Numbered from the stretch's first letter, positions 26,510-36,301 are shown. The stretch is DNA of 64,000 nt from Neisseria perflava (GCF_002863305.2 NZ_CP136962.1:682001-746000); one strand, 5' to 3'. Numbers and translations are program-made. Notes: generated by a model not told the origin, from the sequence alone.

Positions 26510-27484
26510 TTATTCGCCGTTTTTCTTTTCAGCTTGTTCTTCTGCTGCTTCATAGGCTTCGACGATTTTCTGCACCAAAGGATGTCGGACGACGTCTTCG
26601 CTGGTGAAGGTGTGGAAATACAGGCCTTCTACATCGCGCAGTTTTTCGCGTGCATCTTTCAAGCCGGATTTAATGTTGCGCGGCAGGTCGATTTGGCTGA
26701 TGTCGCCGGTAATGACTGCTTTGGCACCGAAGCCGATACGGGTCAGGAACATTTTCATTTGTTCGGGCGTGGTGTTTTGCGCTTCATCCAAAATGACATA
26801 CGCGCCATTTAAGGTGCGGCCGCGCATATAGGCCAGCGGCGCAATTTCAATCAAACCTTTTTCCATCAGTTTGGTTACGCGGTCGAAACCCATCAAATCA
26901 TAAAGCGCATCGTAAAGCGGTCGTAGGTAGGGATCGACTTTTTGCGCCAAATCGCCCGGCAGGAAGCCTAATTTTTCGCCTGCTTCGACTGCAGGGCGCA
27001 CCAAAACGATGCGTTCGATTTGGTGTTTTTCCATGGCATCGACTGCGGCGGCAACGGCAAGATAGGTCTTACCGGTACCGGCAGGGCCTAAGCCGAACAC
27101 GACATCGTGGTTGAGCAAGGCGCGGATATAGCCGTTTTGGCGCGGGGTACGGCCGCCGATGCTGCCGCGTTTGGTGCGGAAATAGTATTGTTGGTCGTGG
27201 TGTTTTTCTTCGTGTTTTTCATCTGCGGTTTTTGCTTCAACGGCTGCGAGGCTGATGGCGTTGTCGTCCAAGTCGCCTTTTTCTGCGGCTTCGGCCAGTG
27301 ACAGCAAGGCACGACGGCCGGCGTGTGCCAGTTCGCCCATGAAGGTGAAATGTTCAAAGCGGCGGCTGATTTGGATATCAAGGGCTTTGCCCAAGGCTTC
27401 GAGATTGCTGTCGAGCGCGCCGCACAGGCGTTGCAACACGGTATTGTCAATTTCTTCAAACTGCAGATGGACGGTGTGGGTCAT
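26510..27484 (-). CDS. PhoH-family ATPase
   Basis: A 324-residue PhoH-like protein. The Walker A motif [11 protein letters not shown] lies near residue 134 and Walker B appears as [34 protein letters not shown] and [12 protein letters not shown] are family signatures. The N-terminal 100 residues include a KH-like segment ([19 protein letters not shown]). In E. coli the homologue YbeZ works with the RNase YbeY on ribosomal RNA; ybeY is not seen next door. Divergent from azlC with facing -10 boxes around a shared DUS. Confidence 0.9.
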   Translation of the reverse strand: MTHTVHLQFEEIDNTVLQRLCGALDSNLEALGKALDIQISRRFEHFTFMGELAHAGRRALLSLAEAAEKGDLDDNAISLAAVEAKTADEKHEEKHHDQQYYFRTKRGSIGGRTPRQNGYIRALLNHDVVFGLGPAGTGKTYLAVAAAVDAMEKHQIERIVLVRPAVEAGEKLGFLPGDLAQKVDPYLRPLYDALYDLMGFDRVTKLMEKGLIEIAPLAYMRGRTLNGAYVILDEAQNTTPEQMKMFLTRIGFGAKAVITGDISQIDLPRNIKSGLKDAREKLRDVEGLYFHTFTSEDVVRHPLVQKIVEAYEAAEEQAEKKNGE

Positions 27485-27517
27485 ATCGGTTTCCGTAAAT
27501 AAATCTAATTTTTCCGT

Positions 27518-27551
27518 ATTATACCCTTGTTCAGACGGCCTGATTTATAAT
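27518..27551. promoter_or_regulatory. Divergent -10 boxes around a DUS (phoH / azlC)
   Basis: A perfect TATAAT on the minus strand (27518-27523) faces phoH, and a perfect TATAAT on the plus strand (27546-27551) faces azlC. A DUS (TTCAGACGGCCT, 27530-27541) fills the space between. Each box is 30-40 bases from its start codon. No good -35 boxes are visible. Confidence 0.5.
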
Positions 27552-27586
27552 ACGTCGCTTCTTTTTAATAAACCGTTTCAATCAAA

Positions 27587-28297
27587 ATGAATCACACTGC
27601 TTCTCCTCAATCGGAATTTCTGCGCGGTATCAAAGAAACCTCGCCCATGTTGATCGGCTTGTTGCCGTGGGCGCTGATTTTGGGCATGCAGGGCGGACAA
27701 AAGGGCATGAGTTGGCTGGAAATGCTGCTGATGACGGGCATGAACTTTGCCGGAGGTTCGGAATTTGCCGCAGTCAATTTGTGGGCAAATCCTTTGCCGA
27801 TTATGCTGATTGCAACGGTTACATTTATGATTAATTCGCGCCATATCCTGATGGGGGCGGCGATTGCACCGTATATGAGGGATATGCCGCTGAAAAAGGC
27901 GATGCCCGCGCTGTTTTTTATGTGTGATGAAAGCTGGGCAATGGCGTTTGCTGAAATTCAAAAGCGTAAGGCGGCAGGTTTGCCAGCGTTCAATATGCCG
28001 TTTTATGCCGGCGTGTGTTTTATTTTGTATGTAACTTGGATTGGTTTTGCGGCATTTGGTGCGGCAGTCGGCCCGATGTTCGGCGATGTAGCGGCTTGGG
28101 GCTTCGGCATGGCGTTTCCTGCGGTGTTTTTAGTGTTGCTGCGCGGGATGTGGAAGAGCTTCGCGGCTTCACGCCCTTGGTTTGTCAGTCTGATTGTAGC
28201 ATGCGCAACCTATTTGACCGTGGATGGCGCATGGTATGTTCCGGCCGGAACGTTGTCGGGCTTGTTGGCGGCGTATTTGTGGGGAGAGCAAAAATGA
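27587..28297 (+). CDS. azlC: AzlC-family branched-chain amino acid exporter, large subunit
   Basis: A 236-residue integral membrane protein with FLRGIKETSPMLIGLLPWAL at the N-terminus and NSRHILMGAAIAPYM, both typical of AzlC, and several hydrophobic helices. With AzlD it forms a two-component exporter of branched-chain amino acids or their analogues. Its stop overlaps the azlD start (ATGA at 28294-28297), showing translational coupling. Confidence 0.9.
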   Translation: MNHTASPQSEFLRGIKETSPMLIGLLPWALILGMQGGQKGMSWLEMLLMTGMNFAGGSEFAAVNLWANPLPIMLIATVTFMINSRHILMGAAIAPYMRDMPLKKAMPALFFMCDESWAMAFAEIQKRKAAGLPAFNMPFYAGVCFILYVTWIGFAAFGAAVGPMFGDVAAWGFGMAFPAVFLVLLRGMWKSFAASRPWFVSLIVACATYLTVDGAWYVPAGTLSGLLAAYLWGEQK

Positions 28298-28602
28298 AGG
28301 ATTTGTTGTCGCTGCAATCGTTTCTGCTGTTTTTAAGCATGTTGGCCGTTACCTATTCAACCCGATTAATCGGCTTTTTTGCATTGCGCAACCGTACGTT
28401 GAGCCGTCGTGCGCAAGTGGTTATGGAGGCTGCGCCGGGCTGCGTGTTGATTTCTGTGATTGCGCCTTATTTTGTGTCGGACAAACCGCATGAGCTGATT
28501 GCCATTGCTTTGACGGTATTGGCGGCCAGCCGGTTTTCGATGTTGGTGACGGTATTAATCGGGGTCGGTACTTCGGGCATACTCGGTTATTTGATGAAAT
28601 AA
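28294..28602 (+). CDS. azlD: AzlD-family exporter subunit
   Basis: A 102-residue protein with about three transmembrane helices (SFLLFLSMLAVTYSTRLIGF, CVLISVIAPYFV, SMLVTVLIGVGTSGILGYLM), the usual size of AzlD. The ATG overlaps the azlC stop and has GGGGAGAG upstream. A longer frame starting at 28015 runs antiphase through azlC and is rejected. Confidence 0.9.
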   Translation: MKDLLSLQSFLLFLSMLAVTYSTRLIGFFALRNRTLSRRAQVVMEAAPGCVLISVIAPYFVSDKPHELIAIALTVLAASRFSMLVTVLIGVGTSGILGYLMK

Positions 28603-28605
28603 AAA

Positions 28606-28646
28606 ATTTTCAGACGGCCTTACTTGTTATAATGGCCGTCTGAATT
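28606..28646. terminator. DUS pair with embedded -10 box upstream of rlmB
   Basis: Inverted DUS arms at about 28608-28620 and 28633-28646. The loop and start of the right arm contain TGTTATAAT, an extended -10 box (TATAAT 28628-28633) oriented toward rlmB. The element thus looks like a terminator for azlCD and part of the promoter for rlmB. Confidence 0.5.
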
Positions 28647-28664
28647 TTTTGATAAAGCAAAAAC

Positions 28665-29414
28665 ATGGCAAACCAACGACTCATCTATGGCTTTCACGCC
28701 GTCAATGCCCGTTTGTGGCAAAACCCGAAATCAATTACCGAACTCTATATCCAAGAGGGCAAATCCGATGCACGCACCCGCGATGTATTGGATAAAGCGG
28801 CCTCTGAAAACGTACGCGTGCATTTTGCCGATGCCGACCGCCTGAATGCCATCAGCAAAGGGGCGCGCCATCAGGGCGTGGTCGGGTTTATCGATGCTTC
28901 CAAAAACCATGTTCACTTGGAAGATGTGTTGGAAAACCTGAGCGAACCGCCGTTTTTGCTGGTATTAGACGGTATTACTGACCCGCACAACCTTGGCGCG
29001 TGCCTGCGTACTGCCGATGCGATGGGCGTGCATGCCGTGATTGCACCCAAAGACAAAAGCGCCGGCCTGAATGCGACCGTCAGCAAAGTTGCCTGTGGCG
29101 CGGCGGAAACCGTGCCGTATATTACCGTAACCAATCTTGCCCGTACTTTGCGTGAATTGAAAGAATACGGCATTTGGATTGTCGGCACGGACATGGGCGG
29201 CGACTCCGACCTTTACCACTGCGACTTGCCCGACAGCGTAGCTTGGGTAATGGGCAACGAAGGCGAAGGCATGCGCCGCCTGACGCGCGAACATTGCGAT
29301 ATGCTGGTATCGATTCCGATGTTTGGCACAGTTGAAAGTATGAACGTTTCCGTCAGCGCAGGCATGGTATTGAGCGAAACCCGCCGTCAACGTGTGTTGA
29401 AATCGGAAAAATAA
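28665..29414 (+). CDS. rlmB: 23S rRNA (guanosine-2251-2'-O)-methyltransferase
   Basis: A 249-residue SpoU/TrmH-family enzyme. The N-terminal substrate-binding domain begins [19 protein letters not shown]; the knotted SPOUT domain shows [42 protein letters not shown] and [20 protein letters not shown]. It 2'-O-methylates G2251 of 23S rRNA in the peptidyl-transferase P loop. Length matches E. coli RlmB. Ends at a DUS hairpin with one degenerate arm. Confidence 0.95.
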   Translation: MANQRLIYGFHAVNARLWQNPKSITELYIQEGKSDARTRDVLDKAASENVRVHFADADRLNAISKGARHQGVVGFIDASKNHVHLEDVLENLSEPPFLLVLDGITDPHNLGACLRTADAMGVHAVIAPKDKSAGLNATVSKVACGAAETVPYITVTNLARTLRELKEYGIWIVGTDMGGDSDLYHCDLPDSVAWVMGNEGEGMRRLTREHCDMLVSIPMFGTVESMNVSVSAGMVLSETRRQRVLKSEK

Positions 29415-29425
29415 AAAGTGTAATT

Positions 29426-29460
29426 AAAAGGCCGTCTGAATGTTTTTCAGATGGCCTTTT
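29426..29460. terminator. Terminator between rlmB and the VWA gene
   Basis: AAAAGGCCGTCTGAA facing a degenerate arm TTCAGATGGCCTTTT (one mismatch to the uptake sequence), ending in T. Confidence 0.7.
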
Positions 29461-29466
29461 TCAGGT

Positions 29467-31059
29467 TTATTCTTTAACCAAAGGGCCTGATTGCTTTTCA
29501 TTACCGGCGGCAATGCGTACCAATTGGAGAAATTCCGATTTCAGCTCAAACGGATCATCACCTTGGACTTGCTGTACCATTTTTTCAATGTCGCTCCAGC
29601 CAAGTTTGCCGTTGTATTCGCCGCCGCGCAGGGCTTGGGCATAGGAAGCTGCTGCAAGGGCGAGCAGGGTGTCTTTATCGGCTTGCTCCAGCGGTTTGCT
29701 GCCAACGGGAATTGCGTGTTCCATCAGCTTGCTATCTTTTCCCCCGGGCAGTTTGTAGCGTACTTTAACAAAGGCGTATTCGTTTTTACTGCCTTTGGCG
29801 GCAGGGGCTTTTTGATAGCGTGATTCGTTCAGCCAGCCGTTTTTGCCTGCCGGAATGATTTCATAGATGGCGGTCACGCTGTGGCCTGAGCCGATATCGC
29901 CCGCATCGACTTTGTCATTGTTGAAGTCTTCATTGCGCAGGGTACGGTTGGTGTAGCCGACCAAGCGGTATTCTTTGACAGTAGCAGGATTGAACTCGAC
30001 TTGGATTTTGACATCTTGCGCAACGGTGGCAAGCGTGGAAGTCAGTTGTTGTTGCAAAACTTTTTTCGCTTCTTTTTCGTTGTCGATGTAGCTGTAATTG
30101 CCGTCGCCTGCATCGGCAATTTGTTCCATCATGTCTTCGTTGTAATTGTCCGTACCGAATCCTAGCGTGCTGAGTGAAACACCGGTTTTACGTTTTTCGG
30201 CAACCATGGACTTGAGCGTGTCGGTATCAGATACGCCAACGTTAAAGTCGCCATCGGTCGCCAGTAGGATACGGTTGATGCCGTTGGGTACAAAGGCTTT
30301 TTGCGCTTCTTCGTAGGCCATGCGTAAAGCGGATTCGCCCGAAGTCGAGCCTTCGGCCTCCAGTTTGTCGATGGCCTTCAGGATAGTTTCTTTATCAGCA
30401 CCTGATGTGGGTGGAAGTACCAGCTCTTCGCCTGATGAATAGGTAATCAGAGTAACTTTGTCCTGAGGATGTAATTGTTGGGTCAAGATCCGCAGCGTTT
30501 TTTGAACCAACGGAAGTTTATTTTCTTCATCCATGCTGCCGGATACGTCCACGAGGAACACAAGATTGGCAGGCGGCAAGTCTTTCTTTGCCGTGTCTTG
30601 TGCTTGGATACCGATTTTGATCAGCTTGGCTTCCGGTTGCCATGGAGAATCAATGGTTTCAGTGTGAACGGCAAATGGACGGCCGTCAGTAGGCAGCGGA
30701 TAGTTATAAGGGAAGTAATTGACGATTTCCTCAATCCGTACAGCATCTTTAGGAGGCTGTTCGCCGCTGTTCAGAAATCGGCGGACGTTGGCGTAGCTGC
30801 CGGTATCGACATCGATGCTGAATGTGGAAACAGGCTCTTGAGCAACGGATTTAACCGGTTGGTCGGGTTGGTCTTGGTAGCGTTCGGTGTTTCGAACCTT
30901 GACAGTAGGTGTTTTAACCTTCTGTATGGCAACAATTTGGCTTTCCTTGAATCCTAGAGAGGGTCCAAAAGAGGGATTTGAGTATTCTTTTGAGTCAGAA
31001 CATGCAGTCAAAGCTGCCAGAGTGAGTATGGAAACGGTTTTTAAGAAGAAACGGGGCAT
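29467..31059 (-). CDS. von Willebrand factor type A domain lipoprotein (YfbK-like)
   Basis: A 530-residue precursor with lipobox LTAC (Cys20). After a linker, an N-terminal YfbK-type region (STFSIDVDTGSYANVRRFLN, VRIEEIVNYFPYNY) precedes a VWA domain with the metal-binding motif VFLVDVSGSMDEENK and LLATDGDFNVGV. The C-terminal part (YKLPGGKDSKLMEHAIPV, LRGGEYNGKLGWSDIEKMV) matches the DUF3520-type tail of this family. Function is not established; VWA domains bind protein partners through a metal ion. TAGGAG precedes the ATG. Probably periplasmic or outer-membrane. Confidence 0.85.
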   Translation of the reverse strand: MPRFFLKTVSILTLAALTACSDSKEYSNPSFGPSLGFKESQIVAIQKVKTPTVKVRNTERYQDQPDQPVKSVAQEPVSTFSIDVDTGSYANVRRFLNSGEQPPKDAVRIEEIVNYFPYNYPLPTDGRPFAVHTETIDSPWQPEAKLIKIGIQAQDTAKKDLPPANLVFLVDVSGSMDEENKLPLVQKTLRILTQQLHPQDKVTLITYSSGEELVLPPTSGADKETILKAIDKLEAEGSTSGESALRMAYEEAQKAFVPNGINRILLATDGDFNVGVSDTDTLKSMVAEKRKTGVSLSTLGFGTDNYNEDMMEQIADAGDGNYSYIDNEKEAKKVLQQQLTSTLATVAQDVKIQVEFNPATVKEYRLVGYTNRTLRNEDFNNDKVDAGDIGSGHSVTAIYEIIPAGKNGWLNESRYQKAPAAKGSKNEYAFVKVRYKLPGGKDSKLMEHAIPVGSKPLEQADKDTLLALAAASYAQALRGGEYNGKLGWSDIEKMVQQVQGDDPFELKSEFLQLVRIAAGNEKQSGPLVKE

Positions 31060-31212
31060 GATTCAAGCTCCTACGGATATGCTGTTATGAGTTAAAGAGC
31101 AGTGTATTGGTAATTTGAAGGTATTTTTATTTAAATTTTTCTTTAGGGTGTGCCCTAGGTATAACTAAGGTAAATAGCCATCTGAATATTTTCCAGATTA
31201 CCTTTCAAAATT

Positions 31213-31626
31213 TTAATGTTGTTCCAAACGTTTGACTTCCGTTTCTTCTAAAACTTCCGCCTCCACCAAAGGAATAGTAACATCAGCATCTGTTGATGGT
31301 TTTAAAAGCTCATATACGGTTTTTTTAACGGCTGTTTCAATACGAGAACGCATTGCCCATACAAATAAAAACAATAAGATAAAAAATGAGGTAAAGATGA
31401 ATAGTCCGTATAGGTAGCTGCCTAAAAGCTGGCCTATATAGAGTGAAAGGCTAAGTAAAACCAAAATGACGGCTACTGCTCCTGTAATGGCGAAGAGTAG
31501 GTAGAAAACGCTAGGTGCAGCATATTCAGAAGCCGTTTCTGCCAATTGTTCCTGTTTTTCTCGAACGTTATCTGAAATAGGATCAATAATTGCTTCCCGA
31601 AATTTTCTCTTTATAAAATTAAACAT
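31213..31626 (-). CDS. Small two-helix membrane protein, unknown
   Basis: A 137-residue protein with an amphipathic N-terminus (MFNFIKRKFREAIIDPISDN), two transmembrane helices at about residues 39-62 and 68-91, and an acidic C-terminal tail. AAGGGA lies upstream of the ATG. It is 78 bases downstream of the broken GTPase gene on the same strand and shares its AT-rich composition, so the two may have arrived and worked together at a membrane. No family is recognised. Confidence 0.65.
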   Translation of the reverse strand: MFNFIKRKFREAIIDPISDNVREKQEQLAETASEYAAPSVFYLLFAITGAVAVILVLLSLSLYIGQLLGSYLYGLFIFTSFFILLFLFVWAMRSRIETAVKKTVYELLKPSTDADVTIPLVEAEVLEETEVKRLEQH

Positions 31627-31704
31627 GGATTTCCCTTTTTTACTAGTTTATGAATTAAGGGCAGACAATTATTTATAAGGCGGCCTGGAGTAGACCGCCT
31701 ATTT

Positions 31705-33308
31705 TTATTTGGACAATTCTGGTTTCTGATAATAGTTCTTAAACAAGCTTAAAATTTCTATGACGTTGTCTGAAATTTCAACTTTTCCAGTCTTATCATT
31801 AAAAAATGACAGTAAAACTTGGATATAAGCTTGTCCGACTGCTTCAGTAATTGCAGCGGCTGTTACTGCTGATATAGCACCTCCTGAAAAGCTGCCAGCC
31901 CATGGTACAAATTTCATAAGGCTGGATACAATAGTTTTGCCGACAGTAGCTAGTGCTGTTGAGCCCAGCATACCAGCGATAATAGATAGGGTCGTATTTT
32001 TGCTCATTTCCATTTCAAATTCGGCATTAATTGCAAAGATCATTTTACCTTGGATAGCAGCAATAATCGGAGCATCTGCAAAGGGAATAGGAATAGCACC
32101 TGCAGCACCTGCAGCACCTGCAGCTAGGTGTACACATTTTTGTGCTCCCTCCGTCATCGACTTTTTCTTTTGCTTTGTATCAACCTGCTGCGCTTTACGT
32201 AATGCTTCGATATGCTTTGCTTTTTGATTTTCAGTATTTCGGTCGGCATCTGCCAAACAGCTTTCAGTTTTTGTAATCAGATCCTCTAAGCCTTCGATGG
32301 GCACGGTCATGCCTCTAAAACTGTAACTAACAGAATTGACACGGACAAAGCGATTTTTCAAAAAAGCTCCATATTCTTCATTTAGTTTTGCTACAGCTTG
32401 CGTATAAAATGTTTGGCCTGCCTCAGCTTCAGTATCCGTGAATACAATCACTGTTGGAATACCAAAAGCCCGTAGGATGTCTAACAATTCGAATTCTCTA
32501 CCTTCGATACGTCGAGAACTTTCTTTTATGCAAAGCCATGCAACATGCGGAACTTCATCATCCTTACCTGAATCAAAGGCTGTTTGAAAACCTGTTTTAA
32601 TATCGTTGATTAATTGTTCTTTGGTAGCTTCATAGTCTTTCGCTTCAATACCTTTAGTATCCCACAGGGTTAACCCTTTTTTGGGTATATGGATTTTTTC
32701 TAAATATTGGGTTACAGGAATACCATCTTTTGAGCGGACAACATTATCGCCAAATACGGCATTGACTAAGGAGCTTTTCCCTGCGCCAGTTGCACCCAGT
32801 AAAACAATGTTTAAATTTCCGCGTTCTTTTTGAATAATTTCTTGCGCAGCATCAGAGTCAAATTCTCCTGTTTCTAGGTTGAATGAATTCCCTAGATATT
32901 GTTGATAGGTATTTTGAATACTTCCTAAAAGACCACTGTGCTGGCTTTTGATTTCCAAACTACCTTCTTTTCTAAGTATATCGCCATCTTTTAGGTAATT
33001 GCGCAAAAGTTGCAGTACACCATACCCTCCTCCTGCGATAGATAGCTTGATAGCAGAAATATTGTGTCTAGGTTAACTGAATTTGTTTTTGATCCTTTTG
33101 TTATAGATGATAGTGCGGAACTTAATAGAGTAATGGTTGGATTTAGAGACACTATACCTGTAATCGCACTTATACCAGACAGGATATCTTTATAGTCCAT
33201 GCTGTGTATTGCATATACAGGTGCTTTCAATGTTTCAGAAACTGAAATGTAGGTTTCCCCAGCTTGTAGCGCTGCAGCTAATTCTTCATAAGTAGTCACT
33301 TTAGTCAT
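31705..33308 (-). pseudogene. Membrane-associated GTPase (Era-like, DUF697-like C-terminus), frameshifted
   Basis: Two frames together make one protein. The first (33308-32991) gives MTKVTTYEELAAALQAGETY through GSKTNSVNLDT and then runs into an unlikely tail. The second is open from about 33070 downstream, reading ISAIKLSIAGGGYGVLQLLRNYL, and continues for over 430 residues. The Gly-rich AIKLSIAGGG stretch followed by LRNY is the expected continuation of the N-terminal domain, so one base appears to be missing near 33060-33072. The GTPase part has Walker A GATGAGKSSLVNA, switch DTKG and VIVFTDTEAE (TKxD-like), then an Ala/Gly-rich hydrophobic C-terminus. It may be a pseudogene, a sequencing error, or two coupled fragments. 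A TTG (33006) could restart translation. Confidence 0.7.
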
Positions 33309-33700
33309 GATTTTATAACTTCCGAAATGTATTGATTGAGAATAAGAGATGAGATTTTATATCGAAAATAAATATAAATACAGAATAATATTTATATTTA
33401 ATAAGAATGTTATTCTTTTTTAAAGCAACTTCAAATATCAATTAGCAAGGCAATTGCAAAGTGTGGTAGAAAACAGGTGTGATGATTCGGGTGGCGCTAG
33501 TAGAGTATGTCAAGAAATATGTCTATTCATTTGTCAGAGCAAAAAATAAAACGTATTGCATTAAATGGAACAAATAATTGATTTGGTTGATACTTGAAGA
33601 TTATGTATTTATTCAGAATTTGAGAAATTTAGAGTTGAATTAAGAAGAAACGGGGTGCCTAAAATTTTCAGATGACCTTGTTTCTTCTTATAAAGATTAA
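33309..33700. other. AT-rich gap between the GTPase and rluB
   Basis: 392 bases with no supported gene. It contains an inverted repeat AAGAAGAAAC/GTTTCTTCTT (33642-33651 and 33680-33689) around a degenerate uptake sequence (TCAGATGACCTT), which may terminate rluB on the minus strand. The 16 bases at 33640-33655 also occur at 31041-31056. Confidence 0.5.
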
Positions 33701-34759
33701 TTAACTTTTCTTCCGGCGACGTTCGCCCGGCAGCAGCATGTCCGCCCATTTGATGATGTTGGCGACTTCTGCCGGATTGAGTTCGTAGAACTGGCCGCGT
33801 TTGAGGCGGTTTGGCAGGCCGATGGGGCCGAAGCCTACGCGGACGAGGCGGCTGACGGTGAGGCCTTGGCTTTCAAAAATGCGGCGTACTTCGCGGTTGC
33901 GGCCTTCTTTGATGACGACGTTGTACCATTTGTTTGCGCCTTCGCCGCCTTGTTCGTAGATGCGTTCCACTTTTGCTAGACCGTCTTCGAGCATGACGCC
34001 TTCTTCGGTCAGGACGCGCATTTGTTCGGTGGTCAACTCGCCCAATACGCGCACGGCGTATTCGCGTTCGACTTCAAAGCTGGGGTGGGCAAAGCGTTGA
34101 ACAAGTTCGCCTGAAGTGGTCAGGATCAAAAGGCCGCTGGTATTGATGTCCAATCGGCCGATGGCTACCCAGCGGCTGCTGGCTGCTTGCGGCAGACGGT
34201 CGAAGATGCTGACGCGGCCTTGCGGATCGTCGCGGGAAACGATTTCGCCTTCTTGTTTGTAGTAGAGGATGATGCGTGGCAGGCGGTCGGCCCATTTGAG
34301 TTTGATGATGCTGCCTTTGACGGTAACGTGGTCGTCGGGCGTAACTTTTTCGCCCAGTTGGGCGACGCGGCCGTTGACCGTTACCCAGCCGTTGCTGATC
34401 CATTCTTCCATTTCGCGGCGTGAGCCGACGCCGGAAGCGGCCAGGACTTTTTGCAGTCGCTCGGGTTCGAAGCGTGAAAGGTCGCTGCGGCGTTCTTTCA
34501 AATCGCGGGCGTGTTCCATGATTTTTTGGTTGGGGTTGCGGACAACCAGTTTTTTGGCTTTGGCAGCACGTTGTTTGGGCGCGGTATTTTGAGCTTTAGG
34601 GCCGTCTGAAACTTTTTGGCCGTAAGGTTTGCCTGATGTTTTGCGTTCGTCGTCGGGACGTTTTTTATTGGCAAAGGATTTGGCCGGTTTAGAAGGTTTT
34701 TTGGCGGTAGATGATACGCCGTCGCGCCATTGGCGTTTGCTGGAAGGCTGTTTGGACAT
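33701..34759 (-). CDS. rluB: 23S rRNA pseudouridine synthase B (RsuA/RluB family)
   Basis: A 352-residue enzyme. A basic, disordered N-terminal extension of about 95 residues precedes an S4 RNA-binding domain (ERLQKVLAASGVGSRREMEEWI) and the catalytic domain with GRLDINTSGLLILT, in which Asp204 is the nucleophile, plus YNVVIKEGRNREVRRIFESQ. This domain order and length fit RluB, which makes pseudouridine 2605 of 23S rRNA, better than the shorter RsuA. A DUS-derived VSDGPK peptide sits in the N-terminal extension. Confidence 0.88.
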   Translation of the reverse strand: MSKQPSSKRQWRDGVSSTAKKPSKPAKSFANKKRPDDERKTSGKPYGQKVSDGPKAQNTAPKQRAAKAKKLVVRNPNQKIMEHARDLKERRSDLSRFEPERLQKVLAASGVGSRREMEEWISNGWVTVNGRVAQLGEKVTPDDHVTVKGSIIKLKWADRLPRIILYYKQEGEIVSRDDPQGRVSIFDRLPQAASSRWVAIGRLDINTSGLLILTTSGELVQRFAHPSFEVEREYAVRVLGELTTEQMRVLTEEGVMLEDGLAKVERIYEQGGEGANKWYNVVIKEGRNREVRRIFESQGLTVSRLVRVGFGPIGLPNRLKRGQFYELNPAEVANIIKWADMLLPGERRRKKS

Positions 34760-34826
34760 GATTTTTCCTAACTCGCTTGAAAAAGCGGTTCTTCTGCGGC
34801 ATTTGCGGCAGGGGTTGGATTGGGGG

Positions 34827-34860
34827 AAAAGGCCGTCTGAAAATCAGATTCAGACGGCCT
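34827..34860. terminator. DUS-pair hairpin upstream of rluB
   Basis: AAAAGGCCGTCTGA and TCAGACGGCCT arms; located between pdxH (ending 34919, minus strand) and rluB, so it would terminate pdxH transcripts. Confidence 0.65.
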
Positions 34861-34918
34861 GCCGATGAAAGGTTGTATTGTAACTCAACCAGTAATTTTT
34901 TGTTTGAAAATCCGAAAA

Positions 34919-35551
34919 TTATGGTGAAAGGCGTTCGCGTATCCAGTTGCCGTCAACCAGGCGGTATTGGATGCGGTCGTGCAGGCGGCTGGGGCGGCCT
35001 TGCCAAAATTCGATACGGTCGGGAATAACGAGGTATCCGCCCCAATGCGGAGGACGGGGAACATGCAGGGGATGTTTGACACCGACGGCTGCGGCTTTGG
35101 CCACTAAAACGGCTTTGCTGGAAATCACTTCGCTTTGTTCGCTTGCCCATGCGCCGATACGGCTGGTGTAGGGGCGGCTTTCAAAATATTCGTCCGAAGC
35201 GGCGGCGTCGAGTTTTTCGATGCGTCCTTCAATGCGCACTTGGCGCTCGAGTTCCGGCCAGAAAAAAGTCATGGCGGCAAAAGGGTGTGCAGTATAGGAG
35301 CGGCCTTTGCGGCTGTGGTAATTGGTAAAGAAAACAAAGCCTTTGGGGTTGACTTCTTTCAGCAGCACCATGCGGCTGTTGGGTCTGCCGTCTTCGCCTA
35401 CGGCGGCAACGTTGACCGCAGTCGGCTCGTTGACTTCGGCGTGAATCGCTTCGTTCAGCCATTGCTCGAATTGGACAATCGGGTCGGCGTGGCATTCGGC
35501 TTCCGACAGCTCGCGTTTGCTGTAATCTTCGCGGATATTGTGCAGATCCAT
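34919..35551 (-). CDS. pdxH: Pyridoxamine 5'-phosphate oxidase
   Basis: The start at 35551 (AAGGAG upstream) gives 210 residues, [20 protein letters not shown] onward. The enzyme uses FMN to oxidise PNP or PMP to pyridoxal 5'-phosphate. Family features: [33 protein letters not shown] (FMN contacts), [12 protein letters not shown] and the C-terminal [23 protein letters not shown]. The frame is open 10 codons further upstream but without a ribosome site. Divergent from dut. Confidence 0.95.
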   Translation of the reverse strand: MDLHNIREDYSKRELSEAECHADPIVQFEQWLNEAIHAEVNEPTAVNVAAVGEDGRPNSRMVLLKEVNPKGFVFFTNYHSRKGRSYTAHPFAAMTFFWPELERQVRIEGRIEKLDAAASDEYFESRPYTSRIGAWASEQSEVISSKAVLVAKAAAVGVKHPLHVPRPPHWGGYLVIPDRIEFWQGRPSRLHDRIQYRLVDGNWIRERLSP

Positions 35552-35591
35552 GATTTTTCTCCTTAGGTCTGACTGAATCATACTCCGTTTT

Positions 35592-35623
35592 TTCAGACGG
35601 CCTCAAGGGCATTTGTGTATAAT
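35592..35623 (+). promoter_or_regulatory. DUS and -10 box upstream of dut
   Basis: TTCAGACGGCCT at 35592-35603 is followed by TATAAT at 35618-35623, about 40 bases before the dut start. No convincing -35 box. Confidence 0.4.
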
Positions 35624-35662
35624 CGTAGCCCTTTCCAATATAGAACAATACGGAGTCCTGTC

Positions 35663-36115
35663 ATGCAAACCGAAGTCGAACTGAAAATCTTAAATCCGAA
35701 AATGGCCGATTCCCTGCCTGCTTATGCAACGCCCGGTTCTGCCGGTTTGGACTTGCGTGCCTGCCTGGATGAAGCCATTGTATTGCAGCCGGGCGATGTA
35801 TATCTCGTTCCGACCGGTTTGGCGGTGCATTTGGCCAACCCCACGTATGCAGCTGTTTTGTTGCCGCGTTCCGGCTTGGGTCATAAACACGGTATTGTTT
35901 TGGGTAACTTGGTTGGTTTGATTGACTCGGATTATCAAGGCGAATTGAAGGTTTCTTTGTGGAACCGTGGTAAAGAAGCGTTTACCATCGAGCCGATGGA
36001 GCGTATCGCGCAAATGGTGATTGTGCCGGTTGTCCAAGCCGCGTTTAAGGTTGTGGACGAGTTTGCCGCCAGCGAGCGCGGCGAAGGCGGATTCGGCAGC
36101 ACCGGCAAAGCCTGA
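35663..36115 (+). CDS. dut: dUTP diphosphatase
   Basis: A 150-residue dUTPase that hydrolyses dUTP to dUMP, keeping uracil out of DNA and feeding dTMP synthesis. The five trimeric dUTPase motifs are present: [38 protein letters not shown] and [10 protein letters not shown] at the C-terminus, whose Phe closes over the base. CGGAG lies 9 bases before the ATG at 35663; the upstream codons from 35615 are not needed. Confidence 0.97.
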   Translation: MQTEVELKILNPKMADSLPAYATPGSAGLDLRACLDEAIVLQPGDVYLVPTGLAVHLANPTYAAVLLPRSGLGHKHGIVLGNLVGLIDSDYQGELKVSLWNRGKEAFTIEPMERIAQMVIVPVVQAAFKVVDEFAASERGEGGFGSTGKA

Positions 36116-36121
36116 TGATTT

Positions 36122-36192
36122 AAAAGGCCGTCTGTTAAGAGGAAAATTGAAATATTTGATTTCGGTTTGCCGTTGTTCAGACGGCCTTTTTG
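36122..36192. terminator. DUS-pair terminator after dut
   Basis: AAAAGGCCGTCTG and TCAGACGGCCTTTTT arms separated by a loop of about 44 bases. Confidence 0.55.
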
Positions 36193-36301
36193 TTGTGCCA
36201 ACCTTTGCATAATTACACACAAGATTGCATTTTTATATCTTGCCTGCATGGCCGACGTACCCAATAATACAGGCCGTCTGAAACCTTTACGGAGCGTTGT
36301 T

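Noticed and set aside
32991..33006. Independent start of the 433-residue GTPase at a TTG
   Set aside because: The frame is open and meaningful upstream of the TTG (SIAGGGYGVLQLLRNY), so the TTG is internal to a frameshifted gene and not a natural start.
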